The position numbers and the translations under genes are program-made. A stretch of 64,000 nt of DNA from assembly GCA_016841605.1 (NCBI GenBank), contig JAENYV010000005.1, positions 198,552 to 262,551 on the forward strand. The letters are read 5' to 3'. Positions 56,209 through 64,000 of this stretch are shown here, piece after piece. Below the pieces are notes generated by a model that made no database searches, was not told the DNA's origin, and saw only the letters and a program-made list of their open reading frames with translations. This stretch comes from Dethiobacter alkaliphilus. GTDB taxonomy: Bacteria; Bacillota; Dethiobacteria; DTU022; UBA8154. The first letter of the stretch is position 1, and each line of letters begins with the position of its first letter.

Positions 56209-57078
56209 CTAACTTTGCCGGAGTCCGTTTTGCATTTCGCAGGCAATGACGGTCTGTTTACATAAAACAACGGTTGTGACAGAGCCGACACCGCCGGGAA
56301 CAGGTGTGATTTTAGCCACGATAGGATCTACTGAGGCAAAGTCAACATCCCCGCAATATGTGCCGGGATGGTCGGGATCTTCGTTTATACCAACGTCAAT
56401 AATGGTTTGTCCGGATTTTACATAGGCAGCATCGACCATCCTGGCTCGTCCTACGGCTGCTACCAGAATGTCGGCTTCTGCGCAAACCGCGGCAAGTTCT
56501 ACCGTTCGGGAGTGACAGATGGTAACAGTGGCGTGTTCTCTAAGCAAAAGCATGGCTACTGGCTTGCCGACAATCAGAGAACGGCCTAGGACAATAACTT
56601 TCTTTCCCTGAAGAGGGATATCATAGAACTTAAGCAGATCCAAACAGGCGGTTGGCGTACAGGGCGGAAAACCGGTAACATCGTCTGCAAAAACCTTTCC
56701 GGCACTTCCCAGGTTCATACAGTCAACATCTTTTTCCAGTGGAATCAGGGAACGGATTTTTTGTTCATCCAGATTTTTAGGTAAGGGAGCAAACATGAGA
56801 AGCCCGTTGATATCATTATTGTTCCCCACTTCTCGAACGGCTCTTTCCAGAGCTACTTGTGATATATCTTCGGGGTAGGGAAATACTTGAAAATCAAGTC
56901 CTAAAGAGGAACAGGTTTTTCTGATTCCTTTTTCATAAAAAAGATCGTCCGGACGGGCCCCGACTCTGATAATTCCCAGTTTGGGCGTAATTCCCCCGGT
57001 TTTCAGGGCTTCAACCCTTTTTATAAGCTCCGTCTTCATAAAGTCGGCAACTGCTTTACCTTTTAGTTGTTCCGCCAA
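56209..57078 (-). CDS. folD: FolD-family methylenetetrahydrofolate dehydrogenase lacking cyclohydrolase residues
   Basis: 289 residues, with the FolD fold and the NADP site ([32 protein letters not shown]). In FolD, Lys54 and Gln98 (E. coli numbering) serve the cyclohydrolase step. Here the aligned positions are Ile52 (Y48-E-K-G-I52) and Phe96 (GLLMFAPLP instead of GILVQLPLP). Asp of KDVD remains. It is therefore expected to oxidise methylene-THF but not to hydrolyse methenyl-THF (inference). The FchA gene lies directly upstream on the same strand (4-base gap) and would do that step. ATG start. Confidence 0.9.
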   Translation of the reverse strand: MAEQLKGKAVADFMKTELIKRVEALKTGGITPKLGIIRVGARPDDLFYEKGIRKTCSSLGLDFQVFPYPEDISQVALERAVREVGNNNDINGLLMFAPLPKNLDEQKIRSLIPLEKDVDCMNLGSAGKVFADDVTGFPPCTPTACLDLLKFYDIPLQGKKVIVLGRSLIVGKPVAMLLLREHATVTICHSRTVELAAVCAEADILVAAVGRARMVDAAYVKSGQTIIDVGINEDPDHPGTYCGDVDFASVDPIVAKITPVPGGVGSVTTVVLCKQTVIACEMQNGLRQS

Positions 57079-57082
57079 TTTT

Positions 57083-57721
57083 TTACCCCCTTTTTGTTAA
57101 CTTATCAGTGACCAACTGTAGAGTTTTGTCGGCAATTTTGCTGCCTTCTTCCAGGAGACGATCCTTTTCGGCCGTAACTTTTTTGATGTATTCTTCATTT
57201 TTAACGGTATTAGTATTGATGAGAACGTTTAAAGCCCCGCTAATCAGCGCGGCTTTGAGAAATACTACACCGCATCCCACGTCGGAAAGAGCAATTGCTG
57301 TCCCGATTTGCCCCATTCTTTCCTGAATTTTAATGCCTTCAAAGGATTTGCGCATGATTTCCAGAGGCACAGAACAGGCTGCCATGGAACAAGTTTCCAT
57401 AGTTTCTTCCTTAAATTTTTTTTGTTCGGGAGTATCTGCAGGCAAACCGTAAGCTTTGGAGAGCGGTTCAAAAACTTCTGCATCTTTATCAACCAAAGAT
57501 TTTAATTCTTCAATAATTTTGTCGCCTTTTTGCAGTAAATCTTTAACCTCATCCTGCACATCGACATATTTTTTTTTGCCGAGTGTCAGGTTGCCTACCA
57601 TGTTGGAAAGGGCCATACCAATAGCTCCACCCATGGCAGCTGCTCCGCCGCCTCCGGGAATGGGAGCTTTCGAGGCCAGCACTTCGATAAATTCGCTGCA
57701 TTTCTTTTCGTGGAAAGACAT
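57083..57721 (-). CDS. fchA: FchA-type methenyltetrahydrofolate cyclohydrolase
   Basis: Formiminotransferase-cyclodeaminase family, 212 residues, all helical. The N-terminal [24 protein letters not shown] and LTLGKKKY blocks and the C-terminal [19 protein letters not shown] block are the family pattern. It either hydrolyses methenyl-THF to formyl-THF or removes ammonia from formimino-THF. Next to a FolD without cyclohydrolase residues, the hydrolase role is the likelier one. ATG with AAGGAG upstream on the minus strand. Confidence 0.92.
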   Translation of the reverse strand: MSFHEKKCSEFIEVLASKAPIPGGGGAAAMGGAIGMALSNMVGNLTLGKKKYVDVQDEVKDLLQKGDKIIEELKSLVDKDAEVFEPLSKAYGLPADTPEQKKFKEETMETCSMAACSVPLEIMRKSFEGIKIQERMGQIGTAIALSDVGCGVVFLKAALISGALNVLINTNTVKNEEYIKKVTAEKDRLLEEGSKIADKTLQLVTDKLTKRG

Positions 57722-57879
57722 ATCTTAACTCCTTTTTATTTAATTATAAACAAGACGGTTTAAATTTATCGCTGAAAAATAATAAACTTTAAAATCTTCT
57801 ACAGTAAGCAGTTAATTTCCTCTAAGGTATATAATTATAGGCAAAATAAGCGGTCAAAATTTGTAAAAGGAGAATTAAA

Positions 57880-57981
57880 TTGCGCGCGGAGCTTAAAATT
57901 AGGTATTTAGAAGAGATCAAGCAACTTGAAGAACAGGGTTTTCTTGTTTCTTATGGGGATGCCGGGTTACAGGTGGATTAG
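57880..57981 (+). CDS. Possible 33-residue peptide gene
   Basis: TTG at 57880 behind AAAAGGAGAA (57867-57876), 33 codons, stop TAG at 57979-57981. A TATAAT lies at 57830-57835 without a good -35. The peptide is charged and helical ([19 protein letters not shown]). It overlaps the end of lctP, which is convergent. It may be a cut-off gene start rather than a complete gene. Not recognised. Confidence 0.35.
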   Translation: MRAELKIRYLEEIKQLEEQGFLVSYGDAGLQVD

Positions 57982-59640
57982 GACCATTCCCAACAAACCT
58001 GTTGCCGCGGCATAAATCAGCGCGGGCAGGAGATTATAACGGATAATTCTACCTTCCATTCCCAGAATCCCTACGACAGTGCAGGCTGCGACAACATTGT
58101 GGACCGCGATCATATTACCCGTAGCACCGCCTACCGCCTGCAGAGCAAGAATAATGGAGGGAGAAAAGTGCAGTTCTTCGGCAATTCCGTACTGGAAACC
58201 GCCAAAAAGAAGATTGGATACAGTATTTGAACCGGAGATGAAGGCACCTAAAACACCTGTAAAGGGTGAGAGAAGGGGCCAAAGATTTCCAGCTACATGA
58301 GCTGTAAAACCGGACATGGTTAAAAGCATACTTTCCATCCCTGTCCGGTTAATTCCGGATTGGACCATGACGCGCACCATCGCCACGGCAAAAATCAGCG
58401 CAACAGTTGCCGGGACCAGTTGTCCAAGAGTTGTTTTCCAGGCTGCTACGGCTTCTTTAGTGCTCATTTTGTGCAGGAAAAGCGTTATAAGGGCAATGAG
58501 CAGAAAAGGTATAATGCCGGGCAGGAAAAGAGGTTGCAGGGTATAGTCAACTCCCTGCTGTCCAAGTATGCTTAGCCAGGAGATAGACCACGCCTGCAGT
58601 GCTCCTTTTACTCCAAAGGCAGGAATACGGGTAATGACGAGGATAAGGGCTATGAGCAGATAAGGGGTCCAGGCCAGTGAGAGGCTTATTTTTCGCTTTT
58701 CTATGGTTTCGTCGCTTATCGCTTTCTCGTGATTATGATTCTGTGAGGTTTTCGTTTCTCCTGCCTTTTTATTATTTTGGGGGAAATCCCATACATTGCG
58801 GGGTGTGAGAAATCCGGTCCTGGCAGCCCAGAGGACTATGGGCATTCCGATCAAAGCCCCGATCAGGGATGGTAGCTCGGGACCGAAGAAATAAGCGATA
58901 ATAAAGCAGGGAACGGTAAAAGCCACACCACCGAGTAAAGCGAAAGGAGCGGCCTTCCATCCTTCCCTGAATGAACCGTTTTTTCCAAAATATCTGGTCA
59001 TGATCATAATTGCCAAAAGAGGTAAAAAAGTGCCCACCACCAGGTGGAATACTGCAGACCATAATCCTACCTGGAAGAGAAACATCTCAATATTGGCAGT
59101 ACCCGGAAGTATTCCCTCAACAGCATTTCTCACCCCGACGATAATTGGGGTTCCGACAGCCCCGTAGGTTACTGAAGTGCTGTTAAAAATCAAAGCGATC
59201 ATTACGGCTGCCGAACGAGGAAAGCCCAGTCCGACCAAAAGCGGAGCAGCCAGTGCTGCCGGGGTGCCGAATCCGGCAGCACCTTCCACAAAGGAAATAA
59301 ACATCCACCCTGCGATAATAGCCTGAACGCGCCGGTCCGGGTTGATGCCGTAAAAACCTTTACTGATAACTTCCATGGCCCCACTTTTTTGCAGGGTGTT
59401 TAAAAGGAGGATGGCCCCAAAGACAATAATAAGAATATTAAGCGCTCCCAGGGCACCTTCAATGCTTGCGGCGAGAACACGTATTACATCCACCTTCCAG
59501 ACGGAAAAGGCCAGGAAAGCGGCGAGAGCCCAGGTAAGAGGCATGGCTTTTTTGGCAGGCCACATTAATCCCGCCATCAGAAAAATGGTCAGCAAGATCG
59601 GTAATGAGGCGATTATGGCCTTATACGCGGATGGAAACAT
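57967..59640 (-). CDS. lctP: L-lactate permease
   Basis: LctP family, 557 residues with about 13 membrane helices. Family signatures are [33 protein letters not shown] and, near the C-terminus, [19 protein letters not shown]. It imports or exports lactate (or glycolate) with protons. ATG with AAGGAG on the minus strand (about 59649-59654). A 150-base leader upstream shows a GAAAGTTC/GAACTTTC hairpin of unknown meaning. No lactate dehydrogenase genes are in the window. Confidence 0.93.
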   Translation of the reverse strand: MFPSAYKAIIASLPILLTIFLMAGLMWPAKKAMPLTWALAAFLAFSVWKVDVIRVLAASIEGALGALNILIIVFGAILLLNTLQKSGAMEVISKGFYGINPDRRVQAIIAGWMFISFVEGAAGFGTPAALAAPLLVGLGFPRSAAVMIALIFNSTSVTYGAVGTPIIVGVRNAVEGILPGTANIEMFLFQVGLWSAVFHLVVGTFLPLLAIMIMTRYFGKNGSFREGWKAAPFALLGGVAFTVPCFIIAYFFGPELPSLIGALIGMPIVLWAARTGFLTPRNVWDFPQNNKKAGETKTSQNHNHEKAISDETIEKRKISLSLAWTPYLLIALILVITRIPAFGVKGALQAWSISWLSILGQQGVDYTLQPLFLPGIIPFLLIALITLFLHKMSTKEAVAAWKTTLGQLVPATVALIFAVAMVRVMVQSGINRTGMESMLLTMSGFTAHVAGNLWPLLSPFTGVLGAFISGSNTVSNLLFGGFQYGIAEELHFSPSIILALQAVGGATGNMIAVHNVVAACTVVGILGMEGRIIRYNLLPALIYAAATGLLGMVLIHL

Positions 59641-60137
59641 AATTTTATCTCCTTATAATTTAACTATTGCGTAGTTCGCTGTCTGTCCTATTTTTTGATA
59701 AAAGAGATCCTTTTATCCTTGCCCTGCACTTGCCCGGAAAGTTCCCAAAGGAAAGAACTTTCGCAAACCAATCAACGGTTCAAATTTAATAAAATGTCCT
59801 GAGAGCAAGATTTTCAGGTGAAAGCTGCGAGTTGTTAAAAATTAGAATATTTCGTCATCAATTTATCAAATATATTAACAAAGATTGCAGATTTAAGCAA
59901 TTTCCAACCAACCTTTCTGACAGGACTGTAATTCCTTCTATGCCATGAAAACCTACGAAAAATAGTCATTGCTGTCTTTCTTTAAGGAATAGCCATCTAT
60001 CCAAATAAGAATCTCTTAAAATTGGTACTTACTAACATTACTTCCAATAATAGCAGGCATTTCGGGCACTTGATAAGTTCAAATTAATAGATTAAGATTA
60101 TTAATAATAGAATTTATGAAGGGCAGATGGGCAAAAG
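59641..60137. other. 497-bp AT-rich divergent spacer (lctP / ccdA)
   Basis: It holds the upstream regions of lctP (minus) and ccdA (plus). Visible structures are GATAAAAG/CTTTTATC (59697-59719) and GAAAGTTC/GAACTTTC (about 59738-59764). No open frame, tRNA or known riboswitch was recognised and no consensus promoter pair stands out. Confidence 0.5.
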
Positions 60138-60839
60138 ATGGATAAGCTTAATATCTTTATATCCTTCTCCGCAGGTTTTGCTTCTTTTTTTTCGCCTTGC
60201 TTTCTGCCTCTAATACCGGCTTATCTGGGTTCCATGGGAGCGGTTGTTTTCCAGGTTGGAAAGACAACCGGAATGCCTGTTTTAAAAAGCCGAGCTCTTC
60301 TTGTTACTTTTTTCTTTGTTGCCGGTTTTACTACCGTCTTTGTTTTACTGGGTTTCTCTGCAGGCCTGGTGGGGAGTTTGCTTCTGGAATATAGGGGTGT
60401 TCTTTGCCGTCTTGGAGGAATAATAATTATTCTTTTCGGTCTAAACCAGATCGGTATTTTCAAAATGTCTTTATTGGAGCGCAGTTGGAGCTTTTTATCC
60501 CGGAGAACGTTTTCTTCGGGTTTGGGGGCTTCATTTCTTTTGGGTGCAATCTTCTCGCTAGGTTGGAGTCCCTGCATCGGTCCTGTTCTGGCCGGAATCC
60601 TGTTGCTTTCCCTCAGTGCCGGAAGCCCTGCTGCCGGGGGATTTTACCTGATGGTGTATTCGATGGGAATGGCTGTTCCATTTTTAGTCCTGGCTTTGTT
60701 TCTGGATAAATTGTTGGAAAGAATGAGAGGATTGCGCCGCTTTATGCCCTTATTCCAGACAGTAAGCGGTATTTTTCTGCTTATCCTCGGGATAATGCTG
60801 GTAAGCGGTCTGTCTTTTAATGTTGCCGCGTTCCTATAG
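60138..60839 (+). CDS. ccdA: CcdA-type thiol-disulfide membrane protein
   Basis: Six-helix membrane protein that moves electrons from cytoplasmic thioredoxin to extracytoplasmic thiol proteins. The two redox Cys are present: Cys21 in FFSPCFLPLIPAYLG and Cys146 in LGWSPCIGPVLAG. 233 residues, as usual. ATG start; the ribosome site is weak (GAAGGG, 14 bases). The TlpA-like gene follows after 32 bases and is the likely recipient. Confidence 0.93.
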   Translation: MDKLNIFISFSAGFASFFSPCFLPLIPAYLGSMGAVVFQVGKTTGMPVLKSRALLVTFFFVAGFTTVFVLLGFSAGLVGSLLLEYRGVLCRLGGIIIILFGLNQIGIFKMSLLERSWSFLSRRTFSSGLGASFLLGAIFSLGWSPCIGPVLAGILLLSLSAGSPAAGGFYLMVYSMGMAVPFLVLALFLDKLLERMRGLRRFMPLFQTVSGIFLLILGIMLVSGLSFNVAAFL

Positions 60840-60871
60840 TAGCCTTACAGGATAAAATGGAGGTTAAAAAA

Positions 60872-61552
60872 TTGACAAACAAGCACGGAAAAAGAAAACC
60901 ACGTATTCATTCACACTTATCGAGCAGCCTCCGGACGAAAAAGACGCTGTGTCGTCTATTATTTTTGGTTCTTGTGGTGGCCTTGTTCAGCCTCTATCTG
61001 GCCGGATGCAGCCTCAATAAGTTATGTGACTTTACTCCTGAGGGGAATTCTGCCGATTCCGCCGGACAGGGTGAGGGGTTACAAGAAGGGTCCATCGGCA
61101 ATGAGCAAGAAGAAGTAACCGAGGTTGCTCCGCGTCCTGGAGCAAGGGCTCCGGGTTTTTCCCTGCAGACTCTGGAAGGTAAAGAGCTCAGTCTTGATGA
61201 TTTGTCGGGGCAACCGGTTATTATTAATTTTTGGACGACATGGTGTTCATTTTGCGCGGAAGAGATGCCCCTGCTTGAATCCCTGCATACCAGGGGAGAG
61301 GTTGCCGTCCTTACCGTGAATGTCCAGGATGATACTGAGCAGGTCGAAAGGTTTATACAAGAAGGGGGTTATACTTTTCCTGTTTTGCTTGACACAGAGG
61401 GGGAAGTCTTTCAAGCATATCGTTTAAGCGGATTCCCGGCAACCCTGGCGCTGGATGAACAGGGGGTGATCAGGTTCATCCGCATGGGAGCTTTTGACGA
61501 GAAAGGCTTAGAGCAATTAGTACAATCTGTGGAAGGTGAAGCGGTCCAATAA
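60872..61552 (+). CDS. TlpA/ResA-like lipoprotein thiol-disulfide oxidoreductase
   Basis: Extracytoplasmic thioredoxin-fold protein. Lipobox LAGC with the modified Cys46 after a hydrophobic segment; active site WTTWCSFCAEEMP (Cys125, Cys128); cis-Pro region SGFPATLAL. The Trp-Cys-x-x-Cys form and length match ResA/TlpA used for cytochrome c or other envelope thiols. The open frame begins at an ATG at 60857, but GGAGG at 60860-60864 favours the TTG at 60872. Works with CcdA just upstream. Confidence 0.9.
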   Translation: MTNKHGKRKPRIHSHLSSSLRTKKTLCRLLFLVLVVALFSLYLAGCSLNKLCDFTPEGNSADSAGQGEGLQEGSIGNEQEEVTEVAPRPGARAPGFSLQTLEGKELSLDDLSGQPVIINFWTTWCSFCAEEMPLLESLHTRGEVAVLTVNVQDDTEQVERFIQEGGYTFPVLLDTEGEVFQAYRLSGFPATLALDEQGVIRFIRMGAFDEKGLEQLVQSVEGEAVQ

Positions 61553-61611
61553 TAAAAGTAGCCGGCTGGTAAATATAAATGGTATTATAATTAACAGGTT
61601 GGGGTGTAATA

Positions 61612-62784
61612 ATGGCAGACAAAGTGGACCTTGCATCGCTGGACAAAATTGTCAATGATACTATCAAACATCTGGAAGTAGGCAAGGAGCAAATTTCTGA
61701 GATTGCCGAAACCGCGCGGCAAAATAGAAACGAGCTAAAGGAAAGTCTGGATAGCATTAAAAAAGAAACCCTGGAAGTAATTGAACAGGTCGATATTCTG
61801 GAAAAAAAGGAAAAAGAAGCACGGCTCCATCTCATGAAAGTAAGCCGTGAGTTTGAGAAGTATTCCGAGAGGGATGTGGAGATCGCCTACAATCACGCCA
61901 GGGATATCCAGTTGCAATTGGGACTTTTACGGGAACGGGAGTCTCAGCTCAGAGTTCGCAGAGACCAGATGGAGTTGACCCTGCGGAAACTTTACGAGAC
62001 GGTGGAAAAAGCGGAGACTCTGGTTTCGAAGGTAGGGGTTGCCCTTAGTTATCTGGCGAACAATTTGATTGGTGTTGGTCTCAAAATCGAGGAATTGCAG
62101 CAGAAACAGCAGTTAGGCCTGCGTATTATCCGCGCTCAGGAAGAAGAGCGCAAAAGAGTGGCGCGGGAGATTCACGACGGGCCGGCTCAGTCAATGGCCA
62201 ATGTTGTTTTACGGGTGGAGATCTGTGAAAAACTGCTGGAAAAGCGCCCGGAAGAAGTCAGGGAAGAATTGGTAGAATTAAAGGAAGTAGTCAAAAAAAG
62301 TCTTCAAGATGTGCGCAAAATAATTTTTGACCTGCGCCCGATGGTTCTGGATGATTTAGGGATCATTCCTGCGCTGAAAAGATATATTGCCGAAATACAG
62401 GAAAAAAATACATTATTTATTGAATTCCAGGCCCTAGGTTCACAGGAGAGAATGAGCGGCACTCTGGAAATAGCCATCTTCCGGGTAATTCAGGAAGCAT
62501 TAAATAATGTTCTCAAACATTCCGGAGCCCGGACAGTTAATATTTACTTGGAGCAGGTACCGGGTCAGGTGAACGTACGCATTAATGATGACGGTGTTGG
62601 TTTTAACCCGGATGAAGCCTTAAATAGCAGTAATAATGATAACTACGGATTAATCGGGATCCGTGAAAGAGTCCAACTTCTGGATGGTGATTTCAAGTTG
62701 GTGACAACTCCCAACAAAGGAACCGATTTAATGGTGAAGATTCCACTTAAACCTCCACTGCAGCAAAAGGAGCCGAGAAAATGA
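61612..62784 (+). CDS. degS: Sensor histidine kinase DegS
   Basis: Cytoplasmic two-component kinase, 390 residues. The N-terminal DegS sensor is a long coiled coil (residues 10-170). The HisKA_3 dimer region carries phospho-His188 in EEERKRVAREIHDGPAQ. The ATPase lobe shows EALNNVLKHS, DDGVGF and GLIGIRERV. No membrane segments. It partners DegU, whose gene overlaps its end by 4 bases. In Bacillus the pair controls secreted enzymes, motility and biofilm; here a Flp pilin gene follows, so surface structures are plausible targets. Confidence 0.93.
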   Translation: MADKVDLASLDKIVNDTIKHLEVGKEQISEIAETARQNRNELKESLDSIKKETLEVIEQVDILEKKEKEARLHLMKVSREFEKYSERDVEIAYNHARDIQLQLGLLRERESQLRVRRDQMELTLRKLYETVEKAETLVSKVGVALSYLANNLIGVGLKIEELQQKQQLGLRIIRAQEEERKRVAREIHDGPAQSMANVVLRVEICEKLLEKRPEEVREELVELKEVVKKSLQDVRKIIFDLRPMVLDDLGIIPALKRYIAEIQEKNTLFIEFQALGSQERMSGTLEIAIFRVIQEALNNVLKHSGARTVNIYLEQVPGQVNVRINDDGVGFNPDEALNSSNNDNYGLIGIRERVQLLDGDFKLVTTPNKGTDLMVKIPLKPPLQQKEPRK

Positions 62785-63425
62785 CTGAGATAAAAGTTCT
62801 TCTGGCGGATGATCATACTCTCATTCGGGACGGTATTCGTAAAATTCTCTCTCTGGAACCCGGATTCCGGGTCGTCGGGGAAGCCGCCAACGGTCAGGAA
62901 GCGGTCCGTTTGGCCAGGGAACTTTCTCCTGATATTATTCTTATGGATATCAATATGCCCGGGATGAATGGAATCGAAGCTTCACAACAAATTAAAAAAG
63001 AATTCCCCCGAATCGAAATAATCGCCCTTACTATTCATCGTGATGAGGAGTATATTTACGAACTGCTTAAAGTGGGGGTTTCCGGCTATGTTCTCAAAGA
63101 TATTAGCGCTGATGAGCTAATTATGACCATAAGGAGGGTTTTCTCGGGAGAATCCGTTTTTAACCCGGGGATTACCAGGAAACTCCTGGGGGAATTCCGC
63201 CGCCTCAGCGGTGGGGATGGAGATCTGCCCAAACTTTCCCACAGGGAGTTGGAGGTGTTGGAACACGTGGTCAGGGGTGAAAACAACAAAGAGATTGCCG
63301 GAAAGCTCTTTATCAGTGAAAAAACGGTAAAAAATCATCTGACCAATATTTTTCGAAAAATAGATGTCAAAGATCGTACCCAGGCAGTCCTTTATGCTGT
63401 TAGAAATAGGTTGGTCAAACTGTAA
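62781..63425 (+). CDS. degU: Response regulator DegU (NarL/FixJ type)
   Basis: 214 residues. The receiver domain (1-125) has phospho-acceptor Asp56 in DIILMDINMPGMNG, with Asp10/Asp11 and Lys of YVLKD. The LuxR-type HTH (150-210) is ELEVLEHVVRGENNKEIAGKLFISEKTVKNHL in two blocks. ATG overlaps the degS stop (ATGA), so translation is coupled. A terminator follows at 63477. Confidence 0.95.
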   Translation: MTEIKVLLADDHTLIRDGIRKILSLEPGFRVVGEAANGQEAVRLARELSPDIILMDINMPGMNGIEASQQIKKEFPRIEIIALTIHRDEEYIYELLKVGVSGYVLKDISADELIMTIRRVFSGESVFNPGITRKLLGEFRRLSGGDGDLPKLSHRELEVLEHVVRGENNKEIAGKLFISEKTVKNHLTNIFRKIDVKDRTQAVLYAVRNRLVKL

Positions 63426-63476
63426 TGAAAAATGCAGGTCAGAAGTGAGAGTGCCGAAATAGAGGACGGAGTGCCT

Positions 63477-63508
63477 ACCGGTTCTGTTAAATAACAGGCC
63501 GGTTTTTT
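63477..63508 (+). terminator. degSU terminator
   Basis: ACCGG (63477-63481) with CCGGT (63499-63503), inner CTGTT/AACAG, and a run of six T. A weaker second hairpin-plus-T region lies at about 63542-63564. Confidence 0.8.
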
Positions 63509-63714
63509 GCTGTACATAATCATGTTTAATATTTCAATTTTAAGACCGGTTTTTCGGTTTTTTATTCCGGGTCCCGGTTTCTGACCTCAGACTTCCTACT
63601 TTTTTGGGCCTTCAGTCCCAGTAATTTTAAGACTTATGCCGGATACCCACCTTTTAATCATCCGTGCTAAAATTTTACCAATATAACTCGATTAATAAGG
63701 AGAGGTGTCGAAAA

Positions 63715-63900
63715 GTGACTGATCTGCTAAAACGGTTTATTCATGAAGAGGAAGGGCAGGGTATGGCTGAATACGGTTTAATTCTGGCGTTGGTGGCTAT
63801 CGTGGTCATCGGGGCTTTGACGGTCATGGGGGAGCAAATCCGGAATAAATTTAACGAAGTAGCTACTGAGTTGGGTTTTACTCCGGAGCCGGAACAATAA
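63715..63900 (+). CDS. Flp-type pilin
   Basis: Small type IVb pilin subunit. GTG at 63715 with AAGGAGAGG (63697-63705); the open frame reaches further back but without a ribosome site. 61 residues: a short basic leader, then EEEGQGMAEYGLILALVAIV, the Flp prepilin signature in which cleavage follows Gly and the mature chain carries Glu-Tyr in the hydrophobic helix. Secretion and assembly genes (tad cluster) are not in the window; they may lie beyond the intron or elsewhere. A strong terminator follows. Confidence 0.9.
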   Translation: MTDLLKRFIHEEEGQGMAEYGLILALVAIVVIGALTVMGEQIRNKFNEVATELGFTPEPEQ

Positions 63901-63909
63901 AACTTGCCC

Positions 63910-63946
63910 GGAAAAGCCCCACCCTCTTCTGGGGAGGGGCTTTTCC
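63910..63946 (+). terminator. Flp pilin terminator, group II intron target
   Basis: GGAAAAGCCCC (63910-63920) with GGGGCTTTTCC (63936-63946), further paired inside. The expected T-tail is cut short by the intron boundary at 63949. Confidence 0.85.
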
Positions 63947-63948
63947 AA

Positions 63949-64000
63949 GTGCGCCCGGCATGGGCGATAGCTTGGCGGTGAAAGTCCGCTATGGGCTTGG
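63949..64000 (+). mobile_element. 5' end of a group IIC intron (runs off the window)
   Basis: Begins GTGCGCCCGGCATGGGC and continues with GGCGGTGAAAGTCCGC, which matches the 5' splice site and domain I start of bacterial class C introns such as the Oceanobacillus iheyensis one (GUGUGCCCGGCAUGGGU...GGGUGAGAGUCCC, from memory). Its position two bases after a terminator stem is the known class C target. The intron-encoded reverse transcriptase would lie beyond the window. The reading rests on 52 bases. Confidence 0.75.

Overview
The window reads as chromosome of an anaerobic, endospore-forming Firmicute of the Clostridia (Peptococcaceae-like). The supporting signs are SpoVT, the rapZ-whiA block, sigma-54 next to a cggR-gap-pgk-tpiA-gpmI-eno operon, a potassium-type membrane pyrophosphatase, lactate permease, a split FolD/FchA folate pathway, DegS/DegU and a tmRNA with the tag ANDNYALAA. 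Frequent TTG and GTG starts with strong purine-rich ribosome sites also fit. The genus cannot be fixed from the sequence alone.

Layout. 1-4820: a secreted multi-domain surface protein (LRR, Gly-rich, three Ig-like BIG2, Big_5, beta-propeller, cohesin-like, dockerin) broken into two frames. 5230-23607: core genes, all on the plus strand: HAD phosphatase, PHP phosphoesterase, rapZ, whiA, rpoN, the glycolytic operon, secG, hppA, rnr, smpB and ssrA. 23650-25450: a decayed nuclease fragment and a TetR regulator with a clear promoter/operator. 25635-34397 and 42074-50707: two giant paralogous secreted proteins (about 2,900 residues each) with GLUG repeats, Listeria-Bacteroides repeats, many Ig/CarboxypepD-like modules, a propeller-like part and the same CFI-box C-terminal anchor.

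The 7.7 kb between the giants is accessory DNA. It holds a propeller-gene remnant, a DUF4157 (eCIS-type) protein with a predicted papain-like C-terminal module, a decayed MBL-fold lipoprotein gene, a small membrane protein, a diguanylate cyclase, spoVT, an IS110 fragment and a frameshifted XRE-type regulator whose promoter carries an inverted repeat. 50894-59640 returns to metabolism: stand-alone AICAR formyltransferase, PatB-type C-S lyase, EFR1 flavodoxin/ferredoxin, Na/Pi cotransporter, then folD, fchA and lctP on the minus strand. 60138-63900: CcdA with a TlpA/ResA-like lipoprotein, DegS/DegU, and a Flp pilin. The window closes inside the 5' end of a group II intron sitting directly behind a terminator hairpin.

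How the parts fit: the operon from cggR to eno is lower glycolysis/gluconeogenesis under CggR-type control, and hppA would recycle pyrophosphate. FolD lacks its cyclohydrolase residues, and the neighbouring FchA probably supplies that step; AICAR formyltransferase is a consumer of the resulting formyl-folate. The most unusual material is the giant surface-protein pair with its swapped penultimate domain, the DUF4157 protein between them, and a structured leader ahead of smpB.
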